Assembly: GCA_006247105.1 (NCBI GenBank)
Contig: CM016929.1
Span: forward strand, 1,054,001 to 1,118,000
DNA length: 64,000 nucleotides
Origin: Giardia muris
Lineage: Eukaryota > Fornicata > Diplomonadida > Hexamitidae
Direction of reading: 5' to 3'
Shown here: positions 45,201-51,125 of the stretch, in pieces
How the letters are laid out: each line of letters starts with the position of its first letter
Numbering within the stretch: the first letter of the stretch is position 1
Program-made: the position numbers and the translations under genes
The notes under the pieces: model-generated
Databases searched by the model: none
What the model saw: the letters and a program-made list of their open reading frames with translations, nothing else
Told to the model about the DNA's origin: nothing

Positions 45201-47141
45201 ATTCTAGCCGGAAGAGAGTCCCTGCCATGCAACGACGTCGATACGGTCAACCTATTGACCTCCTGCATGCTAAAGGGATTATCACAAACGAAGTACCCTC
45301 CAATGGACCTCACGAACTTTGCACGTGTTTCCATGGCCGATTCGGCCCAATTCAACCTACCTCCGGATTCCATGTACTCGACGTCTGATTGTCGTTATTT
45401 GACCATCCTCAACAGGCGTATGGCGAAACTGACCCAGGGGGATGCTGAGGGGATAGAGGGGATGCTTCTCAAGGAGCTCGTCGTATCTGCTATAGAGGCC
45501 TATGACCGAATCCTGATGCGTCAGTTACGAGATAAGATGAAGGCGCGGGAGGCGGATGAGAATAGGAAACAGGACTTACATGGGAGTAGCGATTCGTCTG
45601 AAGAGAATGATAACCAATCCACATCGGATTCGCGTTCGACGAGTGCGAGTTCATCAGTATCTGGGGCATCGAGTAGTCAATTGGATACTGGGAGCAGACA
45701 GTCTTCAAGAAGCTCGGTTAGTGGGATTTCCGACGTTCATGATGATTTCGACGATTCTGTTAGTCAGGCACTTAGTTCCGTCTCCAAAAGCTCGTCATTA
45801 TCGACTCAGAGCACGACAATCTTCCGTCGGACGGATGGAGGTCTAGCCTTCGCCGAGGATGAGTACGACATCTATTCCTTCCTGTTACTCGGGATCAAGA
45901 TGACTGATAATTGTCTAGATGGGTCGACCACTGTTAGTACCAGCGACATTGAGAAGTCCGTCATCAATAGCTTACAACCCAAACGGCGGAAGCTTTTGAA
46001 TATAGCGACTCCGAATCTGATCAACCATGCCCTTGCACAATACAAGAGACAACAGCAAGCCGAGGCGGCCCAAGGCGTCATTCTTAAGTCCGGAAGGGAG
46101 AAGGTGGACCCATTCCTTTCCGCGTTATCCTCGGACCTATCTCCATTGGATGTTCCACTAGTGGTTCCAAAGGAATTCAAGACCAGTGCTGACCTGGAGC
46201 TATTCTATACCCAGCTGGAGCTGTACAACGTGACAAGACTGACCTTTAACGAGTCACCCCTGACGGACGAGGAGAAGGACTATGTTGCGACGGGACTTGG
46301 GCATGAGACCTTCAATTTGATCTATCGGATCATTATCTCATCTCCCTTCCTACATCAGGTGATGGGGAAGGCGCTAGGGATAGTTACCACGCGTCCAACG
46401 TATCAGGCCGATGATATGAAGGCGATGCCGCACATCTTCAAGAACTACTTGGTTACCCTTCGCCTTTTTAGGACGATACATTTCGGGATGCATGGGAATT
46501 ACCTCTCCGGTGCCTTCACCCTTGATACCTTCCTCTCCTCGACCTTCAATCTTAGTGCCTTGAAGACTATTGATGGCCATCTCGGCTTTGGTGCGTATGC
46601 GGACCACTGGATCATCTCGGGGCGCGCATATAACAGCGTTCTTGGTGACGTCCTGAACTACCTGCGAATGATTAACGCCATTCTCCTATCTGCGCCATTA
46701 GTCAGGCAGAAGGTGGTTGTCCTGCTGAAGAAGCCGCAGTCTGCGCCGCGGATCCTTGCGGACGGGAGCATTGTCACGGAGAAGGACGACACGCGCCTTG
46801 GTCGACGCCCTCTATTCTATATCACCATCCGTGGGATGGAACTTGTGGGCGCACACTATGACTCGGTGCTTGATACGATCTGTGACGTCTCTCCCGAATC
46901 TCGTAGTGGGTATGGGAGTGCATACGACCTCTACGCCTGCTGCGCTACCGTCGATGATAATGCCGCCACACACATTTCGGAGGTGACTGGACGCCAGATG
47001 CGCCTACCAACGAATATCGTCCCCGTGCCCTTACGGATGGGAGGGTATTGTCAGGCAGTAGTCTACGTCCCTAATCGGACCACCGTCAGTAGCGAGGAAT
47101 GGAGACGACGAAACCCTCGTTTCGTTGCTCGTATGATTTGA
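27228..47141 (+). CDS. Giant divergent dynein heavy chain-like protein, 6637 aa
   Basis: One uninterrupted frame. The dynein order can be followed although identity is low. AAA1 starts near Tyr2318 (YWFGAANL for 'YEYLGN'); its Walker A place reads NSEKGHGSTE (2358-2367) and its Walker B place VVIGLEYLP (Glu2416). AAA2 (P-loop place near 2755-2770, AVVPQTSYV; IIISPPTVEVLRNMM near 2840) and AAA4 (INGTNTC near 4306) lack the motif too. AAA3 has a perfect GPSGSGKTT (3652-3660) and IYIDAP with Asp3779. The stalk place (4714-4840) is only about 130 residues. AAA5 (about 4975-5050), AAA6 (EDEYDIYSFLLLGIKMTDN) and the C-terminal domain (GRRPLFYITIRGMELVGAHYD) follow. Length exceeds the usual 4000-4700 because of a tail of about 2300 residues and several low-complexity insertions. 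Probably a non-motor or highly specialised dynein; function unknown. Confidence 0.85.
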   Translation: MEEPIDLEGLTSPAFPAIPKPPGATAVVLAPALSLPGALSWCICPALFYATPREVDLRAGRATLLLHLSSTEAVETSVPLHMLYALAEATNTSSDSELPPTPLVSFLRPWNTCNLTLPPREAPLDELGERLLAGAIRRVGWPTDLEGTANDVYKTTIAEARAELQLAMEVTTRSMSHDDESDIQAPARLIAALCPTLPPLFPLYGTSPTATSVVSQQGLPFARNAGYAPEFASNPELVILRRKKFAVLQAFLGNELRYTPTFVLEKSFLEEMAQLHADLIRFQEPLFPPTLGKRFAAFLDRLDEILALVLDHERRLNVLKLHAESLETLAQRVRRHAVALEGKPFIHAAEVFVHSLLPLGLFAFNALVYLQPKTFTEYRLAQLLSETRDALDELVNVAGHSRAIADGEVYPLARRHGLAYRDTLTRKAALYSYLATTSATVNEMQTTELAEYIQGRTSQDWSSLEGFEAVRQAGRLGRHYHGHIHMSEPDEEVPILRQQGDALGSLGAPHGVGSMPTVVREERRVEIREYLTDHSFITVYMVSVRAYAQLLTRLTDECEYEAYLQRMSDFHTKFCFSELVLLSRSDEHAGTFSLRDEMRLVSPIRMSLKYDRLAQTVTFDGGLDGLRAGLQPYDYLKLLMAFVPAYNICDFIDLSLWPLSRLIGNRRLIERLKYAFDVASERTYEFLTDQVAAGHTVAAPMEHSLVDSTQLDQSLSESSSTVSQQRLSHTQLTIDIPRTDSRLQSVDTGLLTDLATSRIIPAAAPPQVTQICLDLPGERLQTLYSRSRLLPLVQTVGLRAQLALPLFNTLSTVIQRVEGYFQRVASDINAAASDFLTFYSSNSSIKAIASLQLQHSNKVLTFEQLSRFILFQDEAIASVPDFEQVAEILGRLDSLEATLRALGRFGGDGAPETLCLEQEQDRGPGLFQDVLSSFDLGLENPEAEGVGEGEGEDEDVEGLDAYFKLFAVQDEAKFLDPLYVGPAVIDVAQIARQLFAHVVELKADIRDKCHQSLRHLADYLSSEVNAVRNLLTSFVLDPNALQSIIDVKAYLTDDRVSRALRRALDWLSQSLICCFGPLSVQLLQQMADVEKALRTILARSASDVVNTNRVKMSRLEGLARTIDNSRTLCPCFVQSGTPSSLSVASESSTSFLAGLLIEAQDLSLLPHDSPADFFLFEPLISLLELASAINATAGNFPQRLHAYRQLVTQAQRKMLGIAQYLSNHVGELMRLGYHDLEAAEKQPLVFQQRFPHLSANIDLSHIHFEFALRADEEAETGTDASNEEKGESEAQIQSQSQLLDYERDFLLSLAIKTSLPIYSTNVSRTDLFGPSGGIDYLVMGDIDFSAIADRQRHGATEADDPRISLLPATGDVDVFVRQLDELLAMEVHIKGTIRDLRRVAFQGHHLVEKETQLSQDRFYVRPVVSMKTKNAYDTRRILLELRLVLREFCIIQLGVDRWNRYVTRATHGTWQKTISPIEVLLNYALPLCSIVINLYDLRRLHGRGVDWPVSDYPSDELIQILEQNVSMIRTLHGRINQPERFSIVLPFALDDATENDSDVDLSQCAAASQRRELPALTYAPWTEYLKYAQELQLNFAAPVVLIHILRMPNLFEYHYHAISDFSERLAEDRSDLARAGSYKALVLSHTPSRFFLSHFEKDHLFFSALVAIANNVLTDEEALKQLKIIDGILHSIILECTYDIPIGMSALSQPWNRVARCVLITPPNADSVIQEALASLAPILNNIGYSHGTVRGVPEFLERLFSHIAIGSQITTTRYLPPRYQAHREIIQQQRYTAQIEAFARYLECTAWLMSYLYKALVRCSQLLYALLQISVHGSTIETDARCTFRMPETAEERALALAARPLFHDSCLIATLLSHTEIEQLREFAVRWMEICTTRFHRRCLPMVGLIYDKELCLSLSQMCRELTLMYGRLTRGWSEGLLNNLQLITRYVTTLGVNPPEAVMALRHSNVFEDYVVPTSNPVRPSTAPKRIIPLFNGKHYPSALMFVLCPNIYCGNFLIVQHVFRGIPSLSIGLLPGVDSFLIDRTRRAVSDPYQGPVLSQIVGITSVDEVMRFSRPCLAPIHPYVLSDTIVPLMGEEIARNSSLAWAEFTQALQKYERSIQEQLASLSKVDGQVDPTQPPTPTAAMPGNQFLTHEAVKAQVPPNGPNKVGGNDFARIYLEACKLFDEFFTSYHFRSIVVVISTYIRTAYTRILGEVVAGNPAPRALGSLMNLLGYLGKAIEQGVICGRKGIVHRRAVVSRLREWFDLLADARKLFSQCQGPGVLSIVPSFPLIYLQHKQNRLCLTSDRGSYAIDVGPYWFGAANLFDAFLRLSPRQLGLMNKILAAIFERSIVFLVCNSEKGHGSTELFLVITALTRYLCQRPTFCLFSEFTFARNMQHLVAAILAGNIAVVIGLEYLPNWQLLELCTFAENLREKRGPIQGVLFTDPETLVTRAASFEDFKDRLGTVIFFVPEMNASTCVNEVYYVEPNTQRTGDAPVLPLGSLGNAPAEVSGTTLREQNVSDYYDYVFTSSTRLDTIVLPFRVRTVINFETESPEQVYIAQSPEFGRAFYEISTFLRACNNYTYRFVASDIQLIQARVKDRSNAFYVAALTLDLILRQNLNFVLRPLSNANLPELFSQLVSSAFGLDKVSTVQLHKMGKAFWGYIKTNLYALNMLSEPTVDETSILMRAGAARQASTINVHATFTKYFTDHISKYVSPRFYNYIVTFSQLHQLPHLLVTDVVFTVELLRSGRPLLAVVPQTSYVRAFASVLCSLHGWHETYVIDARSLQSCLKRITIREGQAALKVSQANLAYQEAIHAGKPAEKPSAEARVEELIIISPPTVEVLRNMMDQITGMFLHYPVLIDELNCTFYQIERGRGPYFMICISPDTLREMGDTIGLFTNRAFLFPSIEGSSGCAKLICGSFSMEPEVLLRHCELNTSAWQKDLSRMSFRSPDLLLFSRGYESRMLHSVTRETYLQKAAARISALPIILRSIVTYTYNTFSRVLSCVNSIEDVFAIRAMFYYFLLRLGIVDVVRRPLQSDFLETNLRDISRFQGDAEAVMNERIIRINEFSGYTSGAGPMAQIGTFGYLLNLSLTQTSGFSGLEQVLSPEQLFIIEHYRKTFKEERQIAMQTPEQPYEVRTEVPPPPANADDVQLAFARQAVQNSLQCAFYGKYASNNKTFLADEIWPFPDVAGFATTDFQAITEVMKSMQGSGRSPETNAQAVLERHSEGAIPQLGLGFCGSLSFDLTPTFALNALFTPSDHFTAFANITVPIVAALWNACSLFTTIFGNGKIHLQKGPGTYTKWLARKYADSLKQLRNPETDKVALHGLGALAALVQYERDSDVLDSALANQLRTNLGNIPIDYSGVPMTLTTRIFTEFMEHTLSGLPKDLPSKLSFRGHDLARINSAETCFGYIDYSGGLNTNQKSADYNTFTFQAEFRLYEFGFGVLRNVHDVSDRTLLERDIHGIAERFLHNKYTSLKAIKKKANLEHQKLLRDREDAMFTRLMPHVRSRDSDNQNNADAVELRKLARPQPEDPYMSSDEDDGVPVWISPEEAETDDSDSEGGEKDQMNAAERIQRGLPRSLHLTSADRLYVESHLLQLDSGESTSVQNVATNPVHFSPHHCALIVAMGCAMLTPSSVCLTGPSGSGKTTIMKAAKLVMRDLIAPEFFLLTDGHSESTVQALIRTIAARCLQRNYVTAARARLLGNSALSERDDYVLDYTDTYCYPSLHLHCSDIRDDAPVDGHLALLLRDHMVHLDEGGTVPSPIYIDAPFDLKSGVMTLSDISLLVEGTSRNPLVKFCSLTAEMPAQTESFLVGLYRRSFPQQPELWFYQYVSGFFLARGSFPESLTDTYPIFCNMVNNLISAILSGGSLSEGLQKLISEADDQARIDGLTDESEPSIITLLRRNGDSFIGRTGVHTLFGALRGMPQIGHNEMTDIGERFASLCFLGYLDSTGLEPAVPEAALQQQQAQPQPPQQPQQQPPSVHIVEPGAVKHGGSGRRTKDISKPALNVAKRDEGPWSDVKAALLTRFALYPSWEAYLINRSIHLGRKLIGEAPKTVFEPAASPLTRYIPINRLLNPTMTGSYLGHVDGIIDERPALLSLSYHTINAFWFAHMLLLVRALPTFDPFLVGRVFHTFLYVRSIRELNQARFQTIIRHPQYTRRAGALSGLQSGDPFHAARMNIAKRAVPFSGKIYVSMHRGKTNLAKKGISQELLDYMDSMAIAENRAWNRTLRKATSSLVVEDGVSAADETLLRIEMLNQARVRRARTQGLEVMCLPLAALLALRPSKCILSVINGTNTCYDAIVSSFLAISGFELLTIERLRSLDTLAAQGTILIDLVALTQAGNPIKNYLMEMISSVVHDSNDAEFLLLITILRLSMALALGVHPTTIYPVQKVPRDVTNGFITWSCLNSGLPYRVVGNGRDLALLPAKLNSWSGLRGKSVEMLRQDRKEKLSSFLLPAAHDIVVTAPRSLLISSASGNTPVYELLARTIEPLCTMDGLFSAEEALAVCTLACASVGLRITPDRRFLPGLLSLNFTLIVVDDLPLGSQTSTLPTGRVVLEARSYSDYLRIPYFNSIKSPAFELLRHLSMGLRTFRQEQTNTNKGTTQDAQKMLLASNSNVTARRQELRLNLLEHHFTDILSIFKLSRCGIPADPPNRVFRRGNTARRVFLATFKYTYVVAAHSIYAFAFRFTRAPIPTIVRFTRLCARLTDLIYQRLDSFFGCIETLNMALMAFEGFAASSKTKCRVLDLTRLSSDLISRIVASAVAAVERQQSAGKAFQSAYADRTRNLQAAVAEAVVTRDILYSIMEALKVEIRLYEAIVQVGYLDAILCAAYLCFSQTECLPEDVCYQCLLNGDCGDVTASLRHYIGLAKEGTIVSAFTAAMVVILNSSSIEARVPLFKKTQEALLQDHGVVGILGSVPGRPFFLSHMLSVLSLDTPMFIIMKALNIAWKPRDPEQVVLNSAAIYDLVGTQLYVVTHTAGLATAALLEGLHKGYRGHVFVQDTKKVLENLADNTMATNITNLYLKRVIRVDLTSPPDEFKRALQLDNHDVADSALREGGGEMSNPLDVEDPEALVNPCVVFEGIPKYSRVCLIHNFGAPTANLANISVLRSIYFGNSESRMSLIFELHPGVDFMTAATRSRLLTQDAIDRFSALVPIYYSRTPPETGEDQDHLENMTLYISSLITEALFGERTSGRAFIESFFSHVVTLSIGLFNLARVLSGYLTSIAPGCDSLNSLYSASVVPEHAARMVQVLSFSLKSPEAKEAQLQSLGHIIRLGASVTHPAIVKHAFIAAAVEGKVTKLDIDTEFNIACLEYAVVMTTGAQIARSVANGIAIVVAVMEELSAVHFPATIFISNELLDDLKHRLQVASQRYSGMLLQKYSAEPLPIPKEQMVAKKLVSLRLYRPMIHAVRENPAGIKNFLSATIMPRLNEQIFRLVDPRMGAALQCILSVLFFSTVDIFGGGAGGDQENSSMRRACAQLLAGRCVIRDMVRMATSQQLANAFLLESRFSVLNRYTKQQLAAIEKYGSVTEIIPEICTISPRITYAWLVVTILSRYNSVVAEALPWFAQNHSSFVALALTDKPLLAALAYYAQQQQQSAPKRPGMERLLPKVHQEALKKNAIVNLPPNMITPTGIVIFAMYCIHIVLRPEQITEAGEDVLTFMSALVGDSPTLLYNRVCSNASLGTSGINHSPIKALLPPKASETPDSSDSKPSLTPKQRIVNEIQPGFECLLRFVSCDPTGFRFPEKLISDDFFSLFEMADTVFDTYEFLRLPSTTSSALACGLIFYDSCIAVETVLQFVLLHTRRDETPIRLLKLPTLADFLGSIVILPIEMALGGYVLMDRLMEQLIKHSVASEHGSIKPFFILVSSCICGESMLYPPRAGRVRMTLTHKLGSIGALKRFIDFAHPTSFYLRMPTSLVTGFTHTFCLAVAITSMNLRTIWNREAIPEVALPLNFTISLRGLVMHCFRQAILAGRESLPCNDVDTVNLLTSCMLKGLSQTKYPPMDLTNFARVSMADSAQFNLPPDSMYSTSDCRYLTILNRRMAKLTQGDAEGIEGMLLKELVVSAIEAYDRILMRQLRDKMKAREADENRKQDLHGSSDSSEENDNQSTSDSRSTSASSSVSGASSSQLDTGSRQSSRSSVSGISDVHDDFDDSVSQALSSVSKSSSLSTQSTTIFRRTDGGLAFAEDEYDIYSFLLLGIKMTDNCLDGSTTVSTSDIEKSVINSLQPKRRKLLNIATPNLINHALAQYKRQQQAEAAQGVILKSGREKVDPFLSALSSDLSPLDVPLVVPKEFKTSADLELFYTQLELYNVTRLTFNESPLTDEEKDYVATGLGHETFNLIYRIIISSPFLHQVMGKALGIVTTRPTYQADDMKAMPHIFKNYLVTLRLFRTIHFGMHGNYLSGAFTLDTFLSSTFNLSALKTIDGHLGFGAYADHWIISGRAYNSVLGDVLNYLRMINAILLSAPLVRQKVVVLLKKPQSAPRILADGSIVTEKDDTRLGRRPLFYITIRGMELVGAHYDSVLDTICDVSPESRSGYGSAYDLYACCATVDDNAATHISEVTGRQMRLPTNIVPVPLRMGGYCQAVVYVPNRTTVSSEEWRRRNPRFVARMI

Positions 47142-47314
47142 CCTCTCACTTTAACCTCGGCTCTGACGAGAAAAAGGTCTTACTGATGAGTGATGGCATG
47201 TGTCTGTGAACCCCTTGAGATCCTACCCCACCCTGCATCAGTACGACTTCCCTTCTCGTCCTCCTTCTTCATGGGGAGGGAAGAGAAGAGGAGGTCAGAA
47301 AAAAAGAAAAGGGC
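47142..47314 (+). promoter_or_regulatory. 173-base spacer before the CDK gene
   Basis: No gene seen. The last 40 bases before the ATG are purine-rich (gaagagaagaggaggtcagaaaaaaagaaaagggc), including two A-rich runs. This is the likely promoter/initiator. Confidence 0.4.
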
Positions 47315-48235
47315 ATGAGCTCGACGCCAGCCTCGGCCACCTCGATCGACCGTTACCGAAAGCTGACGAAACTCGGAGAGGGGACGTACGGGGAGGTCTA
47401 CAAGGCGCTTGACACTGTCACGAACGAGACTGTTGCGATCAAGCGAATTCGTCTTGAGCATGAGGAGGAGGGGGTGCCGGGGACGGCGATCCGCGAGGTC
47501 TCCCTCCTCAAGGAGCTGCAGCACAGGAACATAGTGGAGCTCAAGTCCGTGATACACCATAACCATAGGCTTCATCTAATCTTCGAGTTTGCAGAGCACG
47601 ATTTGAAGAAATACTTGGATAAGGCGGAGAGTGTCAGCCCGACAGTCATCAAGGGCCTACTACACCAGCTCCTGCTCGGCGTCAACTTCTGCCACAGTCG
47701 TCGGTGCTTACATCGTGATCTGAAGCCTCAGAACCTTCTCCTGTGCACGAATCCTGACTCGGAGGTTCCTATCCTTAAGATCGCCGACTTTGGGCTAGCC
47801 AGAGCCTTTGGAATCCCCATTCGGCAGTTCACTCACGAGATCATCACGTTGTGGTACCGACCTCCTGAGATCCTACTGGGAAGTAGGCATTACAGTACTT
47901 CGGTCGATGTTTGGTCTGTCGCCTGCATCTGGGCCGAAATGCTACTCAAGGCGCCGCTCTTCCCAGGAGATAGCGAGATCGACCAATTGTTCAAGATTTT
48001 CGAGGTTCTTGGTCTTCCAGACGACAATACCTGGCCAGGCGTCACCAGCTTACCCGATTGGAAGCCTACGTTCCCGAAGTTCCGTGGAAAGACCTTAAAG
48101 CGCGTCATTGGCGACAGACTCGATGATGAGGGGTTTGCACTTCTTTCGGCGATGTTGGAGATGGATCCTGTCCGTCGTATCAGTGCCAAGGCCGCCCTTG
48201 AGCACCCGTACTTCTCGCACGGTCTGGAGGACTGA
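47315..48235 (+). CDS. Cyclin-dependent kinase (CDK1/2/5-like, PGTAIRE helix), 306 aa
   Basis: Every CDK landmark is present: glycine loop GEGTYGEV (21-28) with Thr24 and Tyr25 as the inhibitory phosphorylation pair, Lys43, a cyclin-binding helix PGTAIRE (55-61) in place of [17 protein letters not shown] (133-142), DFG (158-160), activation-loop Thr173 in [14 protein letters not shown], and the [14 protein letters not shown] helix. Cyclin-bound CDKs of this type drive S phase and mitosis. The Ser-to-Gly change in PSTAIRE lies on the cyclin interface and may tune partner choice. Length is that of a minimal CDK with an 11-residue N-terminal extension. The neighbouring BOP1 gene starts 63-69 bases downstream on the same strand. 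Confidence 0.95.
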   Translation: MSSTPASATSIDRYRKLTKLGEGTYGEVYKALDTVTNETVAIKRIRLEHEEEGVPGTAIREVSLLKELQHRNIVELKSVIHHNHRLHLIFEFAEHDLKKYLDKAESVSPTVIKGLLHQLLLGVNFCHSRRCLHRDLKPQNLLLCTNPDSEVPILKIADFGLARAFGIPIRQFTHEIITLWYRPPEILLGSRHYSTSVDVWSVACIWAEMLLKAPLFPGDSEIDQLFKIFEVLGLPDDNTWPGVTSLPDWKPTFPKFRGKTLKRVIGDRLDDEGFALLSAMLEMDPVRRISAKAALEHPYFSHGLED

Positions 48236-48304
48236 TCTCGTTGGTATTCGTGGGCATGAAGAAGGGGAGAAAGAGGAGGTGTGTAAAACGAAAGAAGAAT
48301 GAAA

Positions 48305-50542
48305 ATGACAGACGATGATAAAGATAGCTCAGACTCGTTCGGGGAGCCTCCCGAGAGCTCGGACTTCACCACGGACAATGACATAAGTAGCCCTCTTGAC
48401 GCCTCAACCCCCTCCGAGTTTGAAAGGTCTGGAGACGAGCTTTCCTCATCCTCGGATAACGGTGGCCATGGAGACCCTTTGGACGAACTCAACCCTCTTT
48501 TTCAGATGGATAAGGATGCCGTCTATAACATCTGGGGTCAAATCGTTGGATCAAGGTCCAAGGACATCGCACCAGATGGTACAAGCCTAGATACCTTTCT
48601 GCAACGGAATCAGAACCCTGAGGACTTCTACAAGACCGTCTATGACCCAGACAAGGGATATGTTCGAGTAGACCTTTCCCCTTCTGAGCTGGAGCTGGTT
48701 CGTGCCGTCATGTTATCCAAAAGTTATGATAAGAGCGTTGCGCGACAAAACGTTCAGACCTGTCTCATCAACAAGAACAAGCCTAGGACTGCTCTCACAA
48801 AGGATGTGGTTGGTCCGAAAAGGAACTACACCCCCAGATCGTACCTCGAGGCTGTCGAGCGTATGCGTGAGAAGATGGAAAGGGGAGAGTACGTATATGA
48901 GCCCGATAAGTACAAGGTCGACGAGAACAGGGAGCTTGGGATCAGCACGAAGGACTTGTGGGACGAAGCAAGCACCTTACCCCCACACTCGGGCGTTGGA
49001 CGAGCAGAGCCGTATGTCAACCCGCTACGGCCCCCTGTTCCAGGACATGCGGCCAGTTACAACCCCCCGCTTGATTACCTCGACGGAGACAAAGAAATCG
49101 TTCCGGTCTCATTGCGCCGCCTCAAGCGCTATGAGGGGTTAGCACAGGAGCAATATGAGAGGTGCGTTCTGCTATATACAAACCCACGCGAACGTCCGAA
49201 GCCACGCGAAGACATTGAGTCACTACTCCCCATTCTTCCCAATCGGGAGCTTCTTAAGCCATTTCCAAGCATGTGCGCGTACCTCATACGGACGGGGACG
49301 CGTTCCATCGAAGGGCTAACGTTTTCTCCAAGCGGGCTGTTCTTTGCCGCTGGCGGGCGCGACGGAGTACTCAGAGTGTTTGAGACCATGTCTGGCCGTC
49401 AGCTCCGCGCAATCCCAGTCCTCTCCCTCAAGCGTTTGCAGGAGAAGAGTAAGGCCTTCACAGAGTACGCCATCAACGATTGCAAGTGGGCACCACGCTT
49501 CGACATCTCCCTCATCGCCGTCTGTGCCGGAGATGAGCTCATCTTTGTTGACCCGGGGGTGACGGAACGCGGAATGTACGGACAGGTGCGCGAACAGACC
49601 AGATCGTTCTTCAATGCACGGCCAGAAGAGGTCGATCCGGCACCACACATGTATTGGGAGCTTCAGGGCGGGATCGCCGCCGGAGGCCATTCGTACACCC
49701 GTGGCTATGTGCATGAGCATGCAGGCCCCATTGGGGAAGGCTCGGAAGATGATGATGCAGAAAAGGAACGATTCCTCAAGGAGAAGTATCAACGCGGACA
49801 TGACGGTGGGATCGACCCTGACGTCTACTCGAACTATTATCGACTCACCCGTTATGTCCTGGCTCGTGTTAAGCACACGAACCTCGTCACCCTGTGTAAT
49901 TGGCATCCCAAAGGAGATTACATCATCTCCCTCAGTACGGGGGAACATAGCCGTGCGGAGCTGACCGTGCATCAGATATCGAAGCGTCGTAGCTTCAACC
50001 CACTTAAGAAGCAGAAGGGGAAGATAGTTAGTGCGCACTTCCTTCCCGACTCGGCTTCGCTCGTCATCCTTTCGGAGAGAAGTATCAGTAACTATAATCT
50101 TCAAGACTTCAGTCGCGAGAAGAAGCTCTATCCATCCGTGGGGAGTATCATGGCATCTACCGTCGGGCGAGGTGATAATCTCGTCGTAGGTGGGTCAAGT
50201 GCTGCGTGTGCATATTTCCCAGGTCTAATGGGACAACAACCAGCCTCTAGACTCCACTACCATACTGCACCGATCAGAAGTCTTGATCTTCATCCCTGCG
50301 GTGGCCTCCTTGCCACCTGCTCCGATGATGGGGTCGTTCACATCTCAAGGATCGTTGATCCACCACTTGCCCAACGAGATAGGGTATTTGACTCACTTCG
50401 CGAGAAGATGCTGCCATGCGTCGTCCTGGCGAAGGAGCAGCGGGAAGGCGACCACGCGGGGATCCATCGGGTGGTGTGGCATCCCTCCCAGCCCTGGTTG
50501 CTTAGCGCTGGAACCGATGGGCAAATTCGGCTCTGGAGGTGA
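48305..50542 (+). CDS. BOP1: Ribosome biogenesis protein BOP1/Erb1, 745 aa
   Basis: An acidic, serine-rich N-terminus of about 65 residues is followed by the BOP1NT domain, whose hallmarks are PLRPPVPGHAASYNPPLDYL (near residue 240), RRLKRYEGLAQEQYERCVLLY and LLPILPNRELLKPFP. WD40 repeats then run to the C-terminus (IEGLTFSPSGLFFAAGGRDG; HPCGGLLATCSDDG; WHPSQPWLLSAGTDGQIRLW). BOP1/Erb1 works with Pes1/Nop7 and Wdr12/Ytm1 in 27S pre-rRNA processing and large-subunit assembly in the nucleolus. Length matches the family. An ATG six bases upstream (48299) is in frame and equally possible. An AGTGAA polyadenylation signal lies just after the stop. Confidence 0.95.
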   Translation: MTDDDKDSSDSFGEPPESSDFTTDNDISSPLDASTPSEFERSGDELSSSSDNGGHGDPLDELNPLFQMDKDAVYNIWGQIVGSRSKDIAPDGTSLDTFLQRNQNPEDFYKTVYDPDKGYVRVDLSPSELELVRAVMLSKSYDKSVARQNVQTCLINKNKPRTALTKDVVGPKRNYTPRSYLEAVERMREKMERGEYVYEPDKYKVDENRELGISTKDLWDEASTLPPHSGVGRAEPYVNPLRPPVPGHAASYNPPLDYLDGDKEIVPVSLRRLKRYEGLAQEQYERCVLLYTNPRERPKPREDIESLLPILPNRELLKPFPSMCAYLIRTGTRSIEGLTFSPSGLFFAAGGRDGVLRVFETMSGRQLRAIPVLSLKRLQEKSKAFTEYAINDCKWAPRFDISLIAVCAGDELIFVDPGVTERGMYGQVREQTRSFFNARPEEVDPAPHMYWELQGGIAAGGHSYTRGYVHEHAGPIGEGSEDDDAEKERFLKEKYQRGHDGGIDPDVYSNYYRLTRYVLARVKHTNLVTLCNWHPKGDYIISLSTGEHSRAELTVHQISKRRSFNPLKKQKGKIVSAHFLPDSASLVILSERSISNYNLQDFSREKKLYPSVGSIMASTVGRGDNLVVGGSSAACAYFPGLMGQQPASRLHYHTAPIRSLDLHPCGGLLATCSDDGVVHISRIVDPPLAQRDRVFDSLREKMLPCVVLAKEQREGDHAGIHRVVWHPSQPWLLSAGTDGQIRLWR

Positions 50543-50548
50543 AATCAA

Positions 50549-50554
50549 AGTGAA
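50549..50554 (+). terminator. AGTGAA polyadenylation signal of BOP1
   Basis: Six bases after the BOP1 stop codon and 45 bases before the eIF5A start; matches AGTRAA. Confidence 0.6.
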
Positions 50555-50598
50555 ATCTGGTCCAGAATAAGGTCGGAAGCACAATAGTACGCAGATAA

Positions 50599-51048
50599 AT
50601 GTCGGCGAGTGGAGAGCCAATGTATCCGAAGCAGGCGGGTAACCTGAAGAAGGGTGACTACATCGTGATGAAGGACGTCTTCCCGTGCAAGGTCAGCGAG
50701 ATCTCGACCTCGAAGACCGGAAAGCATGGCCATGCGAAGTGTTCAATCACTGCCATCGACATCTTCACCGGGAAGAAGTATGAGGACTCATGCCCATCCT
50801 CCCACAACGTCATGTGCCCGAACGTTTCCCGCACGGACTACCTCCTGATCAACCTGGACGATGAGTATGCCTTCTACTTCGACCAGAATGACGCCGAGCA
50901 GCAGGTCAAGCTCCCGCTCGAGAACGACGAGCTGATGACGGAGCTTCGCGCTGCCTTCGAGGCCGGTGACAAGAGTGTCCTCATCAACATCCAGCGTGCC
51001 ATGAATACTGAGGGTATCGTCGGCTTCAAGACAGAAAACATCAAGTGA
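50599..51048 (+). CDS. EIF5A: Translation initiation/elongation factor eIF5A, 149 aa
   Basis: A complete eIF5A: N-terminal SH3-like domain with GDYIVMKDVFPCKV and the hypusination loop STSKTGKHGHAK, in which Lys42 is the residue modified by deoxyhypusine synthase, then the OB-fold domain to the C-terminus. The factor binds the ribosomal E site and relieves stalling, for example at polyproline, and aids termination. The length is close to the usual 155-160. The gene is convergent with the NAA15 gene, with 77 bases between stops and an AGTGAA signal inside. Confidence 0.97.
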   Translation: MSASGEPMYPKQAGNLKKGDYIVMKDVFPCKVSEISTSKTGKHGHAKCSITAIDIFTGKKYEDSCPSSHNVMCPNVSRTDYLLINLDDEYAFYFDQNDAEQQVKLPLENDELMTELRAAFEAGDKSVLINIQRAMNTEGIVGFKTENIK

Positions 51049-51068
51049 TCAGGTAAACAGATGGTCAA

Positions 51069-51074
51069 AGTGAA
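51069..51074 (+). terminator. AGTGAA polyadenylation signal of eIF5A
   Basis: Twenty bases after the eIF5A stop; matches AGTRAA. Confidence 0.6.
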
Positions 51075-51125
51075 TCCTGAGGACTCATATCCCTCTCAAA
51101 CAGGCCCTTGTACCGACTTTCCCGT

